Below, one piece after another: positions 1 to 11,620 of a stretch of DNA of 64,000 nt. Every line of letters starts with the position of its first letter. The first letter of the stretch is position 1. Origin of the DNA: Sipunculus nudus (Eukaryota > Annelida > Sipuncula > Golfingiida > Sipunculidae). The position numbers were made by a program, and so were the translations under genes. The stretch is from NCBI GenBank assembly GCA_026874595.1, contig CM049306.1:89756642-89820641 (forward strand), given 5' to 3'. Under the pieces are notes generated by a model. That model was not told the DNA's origin. It saw nothing but the letters and a program-made list of their open reading frames with translations, and did not search any database.

Positions 1-1226
1 ATTTTTATATATTTGTATTGGCAATTTTATAATTCTCATTTAAATTACTACTGATAAGTATTGTAAACTGTTATTTAAATAATGATTATGCTTAAACCCT
101 GATCAATGGGGACTCTAGTGGTTTCGGCACTGTTGAAGCAACTGCTGCTATGCGAGTTTTAATCAATGCATACTGAAATGGTTACCCAAGTAGCTCAAAA
201 GAGTAGTGGAAACCTGGACTGATGTAAATCAGGATTTAATCAATGATTTTAAAACACATGATTTTAATCAAATTACATATAATACTACGAGCTCCATCAC
301 AGTTTGGCTCTAGTCAAAGCATATGGATGACAAACATATTAAACGTAACCAATACAGTTTGTATAATTGTGAGGATACGCTACCCTTTGTAACTGACGTA
401 ACGATATCTTAAGCATGTATTTGACATGAAAACAAAAACATGTAACTGTCGTTATCCATCAACATTTTACAATCTACATCATTCATTCCACGTGTTATTG
501 CACATTGTAATGCCTTTGCGTATTTTATCTAAAAAACAGCTTCCATCTGACTTGATTCTCTTTCTATCAAAATCAAAAATATAGCCATATAATGTATAAC
601 ATACAGTATTCATATTACATTATTTGATCATATTGCAACTATATTTCTCTAGTTGCCCCTCATCAGTCTGTGTGCTTAAATCTTATTACGTAATCAGTAT
701 TCTTTGTATATTTAAACTGGAAAAAAAGAAAGGCATTTACATACAATTAGCTGGTTATACTAAACAACACCGTCTGTTTAATAATAATAAGATATGAAGA
801 AACAAAGTAGTCAATATCGTTTCAGTCAATGTCAAAATGAACCGACTGCTTTTCAGCCAGTTTGTAAAATGCCTGATATTTTCAGTCATTTTATAAGTGT
901 TTGATCATCAGATAATTCGGAAATCGACTGAGATTTTCAGATACTTTATGAATTGAATTATTTTACACATTGACTGTAATATATAAACATCTATCTTGGT
1001 ATTGAGACATATAATATCTAGTTCTATACATTGTTAAATAAAATGAAACGTATTTGAATATACATCAACTACATGAGAGTATATAAATATTCCTGTTTGA
1101 TATACATTTTATAACCAGTGCATGGGTTCAGCTCGATACCAATACATTAAATCCGAGCCACATAATCATATATTGATCACTATGTGATTTTTTTTATCAA
1201 CAGAATACATGCATACTGTTACAATA
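1..1226. other. AT-rich spacer, no gene seen
   Basis: No open frame of useful length and no recognisable repeat family was found. The stretch lies downstream of the RING gene, which reads leftwards into it. No canonical AATAAA was noticed on the minus strand within about 100 bases of that gene's stop. Confidence 0.5.
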
Positions 1227-2093
1227 TTATATGTACAACGTAATTATGTCACCACGTCTTGTGTTTTTTCTGCATTTCGGACACTTAATTCCAGCAGAAG
1301 TGCTGCTACTTAAATTTTCTATAAGACAGTCACGGCCATATGCATGTCCACATTTTTTTAATACACAATTAACAACCTCTGTCAGACAGATATTGCACAT
1401 AAACAATTCTTGTTCGTTGACGGATCTCAGACGTGCGATTTCATTGTTGGCTTGTTCCAGTCGTACCCTGATGTCGAGATCATTTGAGACCATTGGTGCA
1501 TTATTCGAATCATGGGTGCTCAAATCATCAGTCAGGCGACCTGTGTCGTGTAGTGAGTTATTTGTTTCACTTCGGTTCCGCTGTCTTCCTGTTATTCGAA
1601 AGTCCAATTGTGGTGGCAGAAACATACGAATGAAATTATCAGCACGCCTCTGTCTGACCACCTGAACGCAAAGTCTGAGTAGTAACAGATTTTTAAATGT
1701 TCTGATTGAATTGTTCACGTACAGACTTCTGATTAGACGTCGTACGTCTTGATGTGTGTATAAACGATCGATGTCGGTATCACTGAACGCATGGCTTAAA
1801 AGGTCGTATCGTCTCATCTGTCTCAGTAGCGATTTTGTCAACCACAAGATATCTGATAATGCACTCAGAAATGCTACGAACTCAATTTCGTTGATTGTAT
1901 GAAATGGCAGGGGCGAATTTACACGCCAGGCGTCCACGTTGATGAACCTGAGAACAGCTTGCGTGGAGCAGTAATAACGTGTCATTTCGCTGCATGCATG
2001 AACACACTTTAGATAATATGAAATCAGCCTACCTGTGTAAGATTTGTTGAACAGCTGAATTCGATCTGGAATTCTGTCTTCAAATAATAGCAT
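1227..2093 (-). CDS. Intronless RING-finger protein, 288 aa (putative E3 ubiquitin ligase)
   Basis: The C-terminal 56 residues form a RING-type zinc site: C233-x2-C236, C248-x-H250, C256, then C271-x2-C274. A canonical C3HC4 RING would have Cys at position 253 (CGHxxC), but here it is Gly, so seven of eight zinc ligands are visible. RING proteins usually recruit E2 enzymes to ubiquitinate targets. With one ligand missing the finger may fold weakly or be decaying. A short heptad-like, charged stretch (about 205-228) precedes it and may be a coiled coil. The first 200 residues are basic and Leu/Arg rich and match nothing I recognise. The gene is a single exon, isolated, on a strand with no neighbours. 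A TATA box lies only 18 bases above the first ATG, so the internal Met37 (about 1985) is an alternative start. Intronless RING genes occur as retrocopies and in large DNA viruses of molluscs; neither origin can be shown here. Confidence 0.6.
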   Translation of the reverse strand: MLLFEDRIPDRIQLFNKSYTGRLISYYLKCVHACSEMTRYYCSTQAVLRFINVDAWRVNSPLPFHTINEIEFVAFLSALSDILWLTKSLLRQMRRYDLLSHAFSDTDIDRLYTHQDVRRLIRSLYVNNSIRTFKNLLLLRLCVQVVRQRRADNFIRMFLPPQLDFRITGRQRNRSETNNSLHDTGRLTDDLSTHDSNNAPMVSNDLDIRVRLEQANNEIARLRSVNEQELFMCNICLTEVVNCVLKKCGHAYGRDCLIENLSSSTSAGIKCPKCRKNTRRGDIITLYI

Positions 2094-2110
2094 CTATCGG
2101 TTGGCTCTCC

Positions 2111-2118
2111 CTTTTATA
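2111..2118 (-). promoter_or_regulatory. TATA box candidate for the RING gene
   Basis: On the minus strand the motif reads TATAAAAG and is followed by GGGAGAGCC. It lies 18 bases upstream of the ATG at 2093. Transcription normally starts 25-30 bases below a TATA box. The start would then fall at or just past that ATG, favouring a downstream Met or a very short leader. Confidence 0.4.
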
Positions 2119-2840
2119 GTAAATATAACACAATGGCAAAACTTCCTCAAAACCCCCCTCTTAACGTTATTGTTAAATATTTCTAAAAAAATATGACATA
2201 TAAATTACGCTTTCGTGATTTTCAATAGGCTTGGGATGTTATGAAACAGTTATTTCCGTGAGGAAATGGAGATTAATGTTCATCGGTCGATATAACTTCC
2301 TGGTCCATTTCAATATATTTCCTGATTAATTATAGATATATGGGTCTTCCTCAAGGGGGTGTTATTTCATAAAATACCCAGCCTATTGCATAATTGCAGA
2401 ACGTGACATTTTTATGACATTATGTGAGTAATAACTCACTGTAACTTTGGAAGGGGAATTCCCTGTAAGGCATTCTTGTTCCTCATTGGATAAATGTTGC
2501 TGTGGTCTATCCTAGAAGGTTCCTTTACATCATTGTATGGATCATAAAAGTAGCATTGATGTAACCATATTTTATAGAATTCAAAACGTATTGTATTCTT
2601 TCGCCGAGATACATGATACAAGAATACCAAGATTTATAAGTACATACTTTACTGTGGATTGAAGTATTAGAGATTTAAGATTTATATATGGATTATTAAA
2701 TATCATGTAAATGAATAATACAAATCAGATTGTTTTAAATGCAATAATTACATGAAGATTTTTGCTGTGCTGTAGACAACACAAATTAAAAAAAAACACA
2801 AGGTGCTAAAGTATACATTACAGATAAATGAATTTTTATA

Positions 2841-3030
2841 ACTGTTCAACAAAAACTGTGAAGATTGAATTAAGATACGAATGTTACTATAGTAAAACAA
2901 TTAATAGCATGTCATGAAGGATGAATTTAAATGTGTTCAACTGTTCAACAGAAACGGTGAAGATTGAATGAAGATTAGTATGTTACTATAGTAAGACAAT
3001 TAATAGCATTTCATGTAGAATGATTTCAAT
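2841..3030 (+). repeat. Tandem duplication, unit about 99 bp
   Basis: Two adjacent copies begin with ACTGTTCAACA at 2841 and 2940. They share a long block including GTTACTATAGTAA and CAATTAATAGCAT. The copies differ by scattered substitutions and small indels, so the duplication is not very recent. Confidence 0.8.
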
Positions 3031-3373
3031 ATTCTTACTAAAAAAGGTCAGTGAACAATATTTATTTCAGAATAAATCATCTCGTTTTGCTCTCCTGTTG
3101 GATTTAATTAGGATGTGTTCATCCCCACATGTGCATACGTTAAATTGTCAACGCACTATATCTTTTAAGTGATCAATCCGAACAAACTGACAATATGTGT
3201 AAAATGGTTCAATAACAGCTATAGATTAAAAATAATTATATCATTTACCGTTTCACGTGAACGTAACCACAAAGACAACACGTCCACAATTATATATCAT
3301 GATTTATGGTATATATAATTGGCTTCAATATTTGTTCGAGTGCTATATACGACCAACGGCTTGAGTCTATTGT

Positions 3374-3509
3374 GCTTCCTGAGTGCTATACAAACAAGGC
3401 CTGGAGGCGACGTAATTCCCCCATAAATCGTCCTTGTTTTGCTTCCTGAGTGCTATACAAACAAGACCTGGAGGCGACGTAATGTCCCCCCATAAATCGT
3501 CCTTGTTTC
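3374..3509 (+). repeat. Tandem duplication, unit 67 bp
   Basis: GCTTCCTGAGTGCTATACAA begins at 3374 and again at 3441. The units continue in near identity through CGTCCTTGTTT, differing by one substitution in the body and a small indel in a T/C run. The unit contains GGAGGCGACGTAAT and is much more GC-rich than its surroundings. Confidence 0.85.
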
Positions 3510-4198
3510 GCAGAGGAAGTTTATACACCTAAATATAACAAGCCCACTGTTAATAGCATCCGCACTTGTTTCATCAAATACTTAAATAAGCCATTGTTTT
3601 ATAAATGAACGTGACTCGTCCACATTATATAAATGTTTTTCAAATACATGTATACAGCATTTATTAAATATATAGATTATTGCTTCAGAATACTACACGA
3701 TGCATATGGAGTTGATATAACAAATATTATAAAATAGTATTATGTTTATGCTTATGATTATCATGTATAATGATATCAGTATTTATATTTACATTATGAT
3801 TATCTGGATATCTGCGATATCAATATATATACATATACAAAAATATATTAATAACATATATTGGTAAATACATCAGATATACTACACAATAAAATATAAT
3901 CTGATTAATATAAACATGTTATAACCTCATACCTTTATGTCTAATTAAATAATCATATTCCTTAACATTTGATGCATTATGTAGTATAATAGAGTATAAT
4001 TAAATAGAATGTGATAGTGATTCATACAATACATATAAATGAATCAACATATTACAGCGAACACAAAAACCTTGTATCACAAAATAACATAATATTTCAC
4101 ATGTTAGTTAAAACAATTGCATGTAGCTTTATATATGTTTCTTTAAATATATTCCTCATTAAGTATATCAAATACAATATACAACCATATTAAACAAC

Positions 4199-4202
<4 letters not shown>

Positions 4203-4251
<49 letters not shown>
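4203..4251. repeat. (TA)n microsatellite
   Basis: Uninterrupted TA dinucleotides for about 49 bases. Confidence 0.95.
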
Positions 4252-4253
<2 letters not shown>

Positions 4254-4567
4254 TTCAGCGATGATTTATTTCTTCTACACCGCTTTCGTAATAGCTGATA
4301 AGCAGTGCTGTGCCCATTTGATCATATATAAACCATCACATGATTTACTTATTGTACAGTAAATGCCGTGGCCACGTGTCATTGTAATGCCAATTGCTAC
4401 TTGACTGATAAGCGGGGTCATAAAACTGAACGACTTCACACCTCGTTATCTCGAACCGACACTTCAAGCGTGATGTATCCCACCTTGTTCTCTCTACGTG
4501 CTGGATTTTACTGGATTTTACTCAGCCTAAAAATACCCTATAATTGCATTTAATATATATTTCTTAC

Positions 4568-4724
4568 CGCCATCGCTTTCGTATAATTCTCCGAAACATT
4601 CTGACCCGGAATCACGTCCGTGAAGCAGGGAATCGTGTACTTTCCACCGTAAATGCCGGCCGTCGCTGTTTTCGCTGCTTCTGTCCAGACATGACTGATT
4701 TTGGAATAACCGTACAGGCCGGTT
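4568..4724 (-). other. Weak isolated exon candidate
   Basis: One minus-strand frame is open for about 50 codons of ordinary composition. It ends exactly at a GTAAGA splice-donor-like sequence (plus-strand 4562-4567). An in-frame TGA lies a few codons upstream, close to weak AG acceptors. No homologous family was recognised, no partner exon was found, and a second frame of the same strand is also open. It may be chance. Confidence 0.15.
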
Positions 4725-5070
4725 CTTAAAACTCACCATGGGACATCACATTAGGTGAACGAATATGCGTATTACTACGCATCTCCAGATCAATTCTCGA
4801 AAAGAAATATCCGCTAAAATGCATTTATAATTATCGATAAATACCTGAAATGTATACCCGTCATATGTATCGGGGATCAGATATACCGTTTTGTTTAGAC
4901 ATAGGTATTTAATACTGTGGACGAATTGGCACCATTTTTGCAAATATGAGGACGAACAGGTCGAGGACCTCATTCCTGGGGGCGAACCGGACCTATGGAG
5001 AAACAGGGGGGAGTACGAAAAGACGAGAACGAAATGGATTTGGGGACGAATCAGCCTGTTCCCATAATAA

Positions 5071-5575
5071 CTAGGATGTGGCTAAACAGGCGGCAGGAAA
5101 AATATACCTTGCCGTCATTCTAACCCACAGGCTAAACGGCCTGCAAATGAATTCATGCTCTATTTCAGAGTTTTAGTGTGATACTCAATAATTTCCATTA
5201 TTATTTTGACAATGAGCTGACAATAAAGTGCTGACTTACCAAATTAGATATTTTGCTGGTCCATATGTAAAAATTACCAGTTGGTATGGATATTTCTTGC
5301 ATTACCTTGCAAAACAAAAGGCCCAACAGCTTAATATGGGTGTGGTACAAGATTGTTTGATTACCTTTTATCCAAATAATGAGCTGACCCTTTATCTGAC
5401 ATATCCTGAGTTGTTTGTTTTCAAACACTAATTATTTGTTGATCATGAACACACTTACGTATAAACATTCGTTATACTTCACACTTGATTAATTTTTAAT
5501 CAAGAATCTGCATATCCTTTGATGGTACATCTCATGAGTTGTTTGTGCTGTCATACATTACCCATTCTCTGCTCA
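5071..5575 (+). repeat. Left part of foldback element, copy A (truncated)
   Basis: The block matches the left portion of the foldback elements at 21151 and 43080, starting at CTAGGATGTGGCTAAAC. The right inverted arm and the flanking SINE are missing. The truncation coincides with the left edge of duplication copy A. Confidence 0.7.
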
Positions 5576-5623
5576 TTTTGAACATATTTAATGAACATAT
5601 GTACCTTTTGAACATATTTAATG

Positions 5624-6417
5624 AAAGGTAATCCTTAAGTTTAAAAGGACCACTGACCTGGGATATGTCAAGAGAGCGGGATCCTTGGCGTTCATATTAT
5701 CTTAAGTTAAAATTCGCGAAATACTTAATGCCATGACCTTGGCCTTATTTGATGACCTTGAACCTACTAGAAAAATTGCAACATAGATTTTAGTCTGATA
5801 TTGTTATAAGCTTGCCATGATGTATATGGTCAGCTTTCTTCATGAAATCCCAACGGAATTACAGCTGACCCTGGATTAGATTTATGAAATATCAAAATCA
5901 ACGACCTTGACCTTGTTTGTTTACCTTTTATAAACAGAAAAGATATAGGAACATATAGTTTTAGATTGTTTTGGTTATAAACTTTAAAGTAATGTATGTT
6001 CCATCTAGACTGGCCCAGTCGATGCAATATTTAAGGCTTAATCCCTCCCACAAACACAGCCATCAAACCTGGTCTTGCTGCGTCAAAAGGCTTAGAACAG
6101 GTACTGCCAGCTCGCGACAAATTATATACGGTAACTATAATTACGGCTCTCTGGCCGACTATTTCATCGACCAGTAAACTCAAAAAGTTGTGGGACGGTC
6201 AGCGCCACACATCAACACCTCGCCGAACTAAATCTTTTCCAGTGACGTCTGCATTAATTGGTGGTCTTCCCCATAATTTTCACAAAACCATTATATGGTT
6301 CATTCAGTTATCGCTTATTGCAGGCTTCCATTTGACTACTCTCCCCATTAAATAGCATTACTATCATTAGGCCCGCGCATATGTTAAATGAGACTTTCAA
6401 CAATACATCACTCCACC
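5624..6417 (+). repeat. Triplicated non-coding block with CCTTGACC-type motifs
   Basis: The block is repeated at about 22560-23367 (B) and 44515-45300 (C). It holds several copies of the ACCTTGACCTTG type common in mollusc dispersed repeats. Short open frames on both strands are shared by the copies. They are shared because the DNA is duplicated, and nothing suggests they are translated. Confidence 0.6.
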
Positions 6418-6843
6418 GGTTTCTGTGGCTCAGGGGTAGAGCGCAGGACCCAAAGCCTGGAGATGGTGGGTTCGAATCTCAGCCGAGGCGCTGTGGTTTC
6501 TCACGGTCGGCCCCCACCCAGGGTGAGCGCTCTGCAGACTTAATGGGAAGGCTGTGCCCCACAGCCGTGTATCACTCACATACGAGTGCGTCTTTTGGGG
6601 GTTCCTCGGTGTTATGACCCAGCAATGGGGATGATTACATACCCAGGACCCCCAGGTGCGGTAGACACCGGGCCTGGTTGACACTAGGAAATACAAAATA
6701 AAAATGAAAGGAAGCGAGTGCTACCGCCCTGTCAAGAAGTCCCATACCGAAATGGAAATTCTGCGGATTTAAATACTTAGATTAAGAATTAGATAAGCCA
6801 GCATAAAAAATGGAAGCAGTTACCTCCACCAAAAAAAAATACA
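6418..6843 (+). mobile_element. tRNA-derived SINE, copy A
   Basis: The head has a pol III A box (TGGCTCAGGGGT, 6426-6437) and B box (GGTTCGAATCT, 6469-6479) spaced as in a tRNA gene. A roughly 350-bp unrelated body follows, ending in an A-rich tail near 6843. The tRNA-like part cannot form a convincing cloverleaf with a normal acceptor stem, so this is a SINE rather than a tRNA gene. A near-identical copy lies at 23368-23805. A 5'-truncated relative starts near 10540. Confidence 0.75.
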
Positions 6844-8368
6844 CCCCACAGCCTCAGTGATAGCAGACCATTGCTTTTTAAACAAATGTAACAAAACCCT
6901 GGCTCAGCCAGTGTAGCCGAGAGTGATCTCGATGTGTTCTAGTGTGCACGAGACGAACGCTGCCAAACTGTGCTTGTACCCGCTGGGTGAAACAAGCGCG
7001 ACGATTCGCGTGTTGGCATCTTGGCAGTGGCAAATTATAATGCTTCGCCTGCCATCTGGGCAGGGAAACCTGGACCTATCCTTATAAAATCGTTGCGATT
7101 ATGCGACAGTGTCCACAGTTAAGAGCGTAGGGTAAGGGCTGTTGTTAGTGCGTTGGGCCCACCCCCTGGTGGCCCAAATTAAGAAGTAAAAATGCGCTAA
7201 TATACCATGATTATACAGTCTGCACTTAATGTAAATAAAAATAGCCTTTACATACTGTTGAACACGATGTGATTTTTTTTACACTTTTCTACTTATAAAT
7301 TAAATATGTATAAAACTAAAGTTTGTTAACATTAAGAAATTCATGAGATAACGAAGTGAAATGGTTTTGGCTCCACAACTGTTTAGATATTTCGGTTTAT
7401 ATGTACACTGGTATATTCATGGCTTTTGGGTGCACATTGCACCTCTCAGTATATGGAATATGTATGTATTTTACCGAACCAATCATGAAGCGATCATAAA
7501 ATTACAGAAGCGTATTTATTTCAGATGTAAACATTCGGTCAGGTTTGGCTTTACAATCCATATATATTGTGAACGTTTTATAATTAAGAACATATCAATT
7601 CTTTCTTTATATTCTGCCAACTTAGTTTGCTGTTATCCAATATATATATGCCAGTATTTCCTTCCTGTCAAACTCCGTAAAATGGCCTATTCTGTATGGG
7701 AGAGGATGATATTAGTTTCGAAATATATATATATATTTTAAATATTAAATTCAGAGGAACTAGAGTTCCTTAAAATTTTAAGCCCGCGTGAGTCGTCAAT
7801 TAACCAGGTATTCTGATTTATTTATTAGAAATCGCCGTTGTGTATTCAGTCTTCGGAAGCTCAGTCATTTTGTGTTGAAAATTCACTATTCGGTAAATAT
7901 GAAGAATAAAATTCAAGATTTTATTGATAAAATTGTAATATCACAGTGGATTTAATATAAAGTATGACTTAAAACACTTTTGAATTTGTACGGACGAGTC
8001 ACATCTTATATAAAACAAGGGCATGTCCTATTTATATTTATACGAGTCCAGACGCAAGTTAGCAGTTTTATTAGCTTCAGGACAGAGGGCGATAAGTCAT
8101 GTCTAGTCAAGAAAACCCAAACGTTCCTGCATTCAATGGATGAAACAGATTTCTTTTTTTCCCTAGGCAGGGGAGAAAATCCTCCCAGGCCCTCTTCGCC
8201 CAAAGAGGAACGCATATTTATATTCATGTCTTCGTCCATTCACAATGGCGTCTAAACGTTTATGTATGAAAGAAACATATATGAAGTGAAGCTGTTTGCC
8301 TCTTTACATGATATAACATCCACGCTTTTATATAATTTATAGGCAAATATATAATATAACCTAAAACA

Positions 8369-8373
<5 letters not shown>

Positions 8374-8440
<67 letters not shown>
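8374..8440. repeat. (TA)n microsatellite
   Basis: TA tract of about 67 bases. The orthologous tract in copy B (25363-25409) is shorter, showing length change since duplication. Confidence 0.95.
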
Positions 8441-8442
<2 letters not shown>

Positions 8443-10043
8443 GTTTTGGTTGTCATTCCGAAATCTACACGAAAGCACCCCCCCGTGCCGCGACTACACT
8501 ACGTCCCTGACAATGCATTTATATTTAGCTCAAAAACCGAAACGTTCGTCCAACAGAGATATATCTTAGGATATGAAGGTCCATGTATGGACTTTTTGTA
8601 CATGATTTAACTACCAAGCCTATCGGACCGCTTTTGGCGTTCTCATGGCAAAGCTGAGATGGCATTCACATAAAGCGTAACGGCCTAATATGCAAATGTG
8701 AGGGAACTGTCAGCTCCAGCTCGAGAGTCTTGTGACGCCCTTATATGCAAATATCAGGGATTCACCATTCGGATTTTACAAGGCTTTTGCGATAAGACCT
8801 ATCACTGTATGTTTGTAAATGGAATCACGTTTTATTTTACGCATTTAAGTAGCAAATGTAAGGCAAAAAAATTAAATTAAAGGTATGGTTCTCAGGCACC
8901 GCCCGCATCAATTTTAAACCTCCGCATCAAAAAATTTTATTTTGAATTTTCAATAGAAACTTACCAATTTTTGAGCTGCAGCGGCTCGGACATTTCTTTC
9001 AAGAAGATAAAATCATACAATTCCCTTTGTTATGTAGTGCTTTTACTTGTTTAGCAAAATAAATCTGTTATTAACATGCTTTTCCCTTATCATTTGACAT
9101 TTTTATCGAAACATACTAAAAAATTAAAAAAAAAAAAAAAAAAAAAAACGCCCGCCCGCATTGATTTCTGAAAAAAAGTGCATGTGAACCATGCCTTTTT
9201 TTTATTTTGGCCTAAATATTAAAGTCCAGGCAAGGCTGTACACATATCTGTTCCATCGTTTGAATGAAAATTCCACGAAATGACAAATAACCATGAAAAA
9301 ACAAGATATATTAAAATTCATGACCAGGGACACGGTTCCCTACCCTCGTTTTTAACTTTTTTTTAACCAGCATGGGTCCAGATACGTTGTTTTACAAAAT
9401 TTCAATGTCGTGACAATTAGGAGGTTTCTTGAGGCAGTGTCTGCGGGTATGAGCTAATCAGAGGCGAGCTTTGTTAATTACAGCTTGAATTTATTAGAAA
9501 ATACGCTTGACACGTCTGACATTTCATCCGTAGTTCATAAATACTGAGTCATATTTAAGAAAGACATAATTTATTATTTTATATATCATTTGAAGTTTCC
9601 ATCGCAGTAAGGTATCCAACCTGAACGGTTCATATTTCTAGTATTTTTTCTGACACTGTACGCTACTGTAGTTTGGGTCGTACTACATATGTTTTGAGTC
9701 GCATTCACACCTTCCTGAAAGGAATATCTGAGGTCCTATTTCGTCGAAAAAATAAAATGGATTTCTCTTTGATATTTGTTGAGATTACGCTGTATACTGA
9801 CTAGTATATGCTCCGAAAGAATATTCAAATTGATCGTATAATTTTTTCGCTACATTTTTTTATAATTTTCCATGTTTTAATGCCTTATCATTACCTTTTA
9901 CTTTAAATTGTTTTTTGCGGGTTCCCTTTCAGGGTAAGCCTTCCTGTCAGGTATGCGGGAACTTCATTCATACAATGAGCCCCGCGGTATCTCAGGTGTG
10001 AACACACTGGATAGTTATTAGGGGCTATAAATAAGTTAGCAGC

Positions 10044-10044
<1 letters not shown>

Positions 10045-10099
<55 letters not shown>
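10045..10099. repeat. (TA)n microsatellite
   Basis: TA tract of about 55 bases, matching 32713-32769 in copy B. Confidence 0.95.
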
Positions 10100-10101
<2 letters not shown>

Positions 10102-10539
10102 CACTTTTTTTTCATCACAGTGGATGATTGCGTTTTGATCAGTTCCGAAAGCAGTTTTTCCCAAAGTCAGTTGCATCATTGGACCATGTCAACGGCCTCA
10201 GTACTTGGTTCCAACCTGGCCAGATAATCCTTTTTATGTCTTTAAAACCGAAAGGTTTAATGTTATCTTAGACAATCGTAACAATTATGTCATGGCACTC
10301 CCTATAAACCTTAAGGGGCACTCTACAGCTGGCAAGGTAGGACTAGACCCAGATTGGTGAGCTCCATGTCACGCGCGGGAGTCCTGCTGTTATCAGTTAA
10401 ATACACGAACGCAACCGTCTGGGTTGTGTATATCGCTCCAGTCATCTAATGCCATCAAACTTCTCCTAGAATTCTTCTTACGCTCCCCTGCTCATTAGTC
10501 TGGTCCATATAATTTAAGCGGCCCAGCAACCTGTTATCC

Positions 10540-10785
10540 CTCACAAACGGGTGCGCCTTTCGGAGGCTCCTCGTTGGTATGACCCAGAAATGGGGACGAT
10601 TACGCATCCAGGGCCCGCAGGTGCAGTAGTCACTAGGCCTGGCTAACGCCAGGATATAAAATGAGAGGAAGCGTGTGATAATGCCTTGTCATATAACCCG
10701 AAGCCGGAATTGAATTCTGCAGATTTATATGCATGTAGTTAAGTAACCATAAAAATGGAGTTTGTTACCTCCACAATAAAATAAA
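10540..10785 (+). mobile_element. 5'-truncated SINE, copy A
   Basis: The block resembles the body and tail of the SINE at 6418: GGCTCCTCG, TATGACCCAGAAATGGGG, AGGCCTGG..AACGCCAGGATA, and TTACCTCCAC before an A-rich end. The tRNA-like head is absent. The duplicated equivalent is at 33330-33585. Confidence 0.65.
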
Positions 10786-10794
10786 CTGTTTGTG

Positions 10795-11035
10795 GTTTCC
10801 CTGCATGGCGAGTTGTATCCTGGGTTAAAGGGCATAATCAGGAGCAATATAAAGCCTATTTTTTCATACTTGTCGATCAATTCAATTTTGCTTTATACAA
10901 AAGTTTTCCAGCAAAACCATCGTAACACACGGTCTCAGTACCTAACATTCAGCTGCTTTAACCCTTGTTATGGTTCTGCGTGTGAATAAACATTGTCCAC
11001 GTGTGTCTGTTTACCAAAACAAAGCCACGTGACCC
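10795..11035 (+). repeat. Dispersed repeat, forward copy
   Basis: The block, with AAGGGCATAATCAGGA, CAAAAGTTTTCC and CCACGTGTGTCTGTT, recurs at 33595-33840 in the same orientation. It also recurs, diverged, in reverse orientation at 18355-18560. No coding sense was found. Confidence 0.7.
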
Positions 11036-11334
11036 GAATTCGCGCATGATCTAGAGATCATATACAAGGAGTAGCCCAAACTCAAAGGTTATGAAAAACC
11101 GGTTGTAAGCCTGAAAAGAAAAACGGAAAACGTAGGTGGTGTTAATGGTGGCGCCAGTGATCGCGCCCGGTCTACCTTTTTTTAATTCTCTGAGTAAGCC
11201 AATGGTTTCAGTAAAATAATTTGGCCGGTACAATGCTATTTCAAATGGGAGGCTCTATTTTTATGTTAGAGTAACACAAGCGAGAGGTTTCCCTTTTCAA
11301 AATCTGAAAGTGAATGTTAAACTGGTGGGGTGCC

Positions 11335-11620
11335 CTTCAGAAATCTTCAGGTAGGTTAGATGACAGACTGTTGAATGTATTTGAGGTTTCTGCTGGTGTG
11401 TTGGATAACGGACTGGTGAGTGTCTTTAGGACAGCTTCAGTTGTGTTGAATGTAGACCTAATTTATGTATTTGATGAGGGAATTTTCAGGTGTGCGTTGG
11501 AGACCAAATGTGTGAATGCCGTGAATCATCGGGTGTGTTGGCTGTCACACTGGTTAATATCGTTGAATAATTTTTAGATGTGTCGGATACCAAAGCGTTC
11601 ATGAATTTGGGTAAGCTTTA
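11335..11620 (+). repeat. Degenerate minisatellite, period about 44-48 bp
   Basis: Successive segments carry the theme CAGGTGTGTTGGA(T/G)A...GACTGGTGAATGTNTTTGAGG with heavy divergence, about six units. The same structure is at 34080-34360 in copy B. Period and copy number are by eye. Confidence 0.4.

Larger units (their letters stand above)
2119..5063. other. AT-rich spacer with small tandem duplications, no supported gene
   Basis: The stretch holds two short tandem duplications and a (TA)n tract (listed separately). Open frames here are short and of biased composition. A less AT-rich island at 4560-5050 includes one weak exon candidate and a purine-rich G/A stretch around 4940-5040 of unknown nature. 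Confidence 0.45.
6844..10539. other. Duplicated non-coding stretch in copy A
   Basis: No supported gene. A 126-codon open frame at 7361-7741 is interrupted by TGA at the matching place in copy B and was discarded. The stretch contains a (TA)n tract (8374-8440), a poly(A)-bearing block of about 110 bp near 9131-9230 missing in B, and another (TA)n tract (10045-10099). The site matching the LINE insertion in B is at about 8647-8659 and is empty. Confidence 0.6.

Noticed and set aside
5830-6177. Short open frames on both strands shared by copies A, B and C
   Set aside because: They are shared because the DNA is duplicated. Both strands are open at once, and substitutions and stops vary without regard to codon position.
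6418-6490. Possible tRNA gene with A and B boxes
   Set aside because: Part of a dispersed SINE with an unrelated body and A-rich tail; no convincing acceptor stem or cloverleaf.
7361-7741. 126-codon plus-strand open frame
   Set aside because: The duplicated sequence in copy B has an early in-frame TGA, and composition is AT-driven (Ile/Tyr/Phe rich). No family resemblance.
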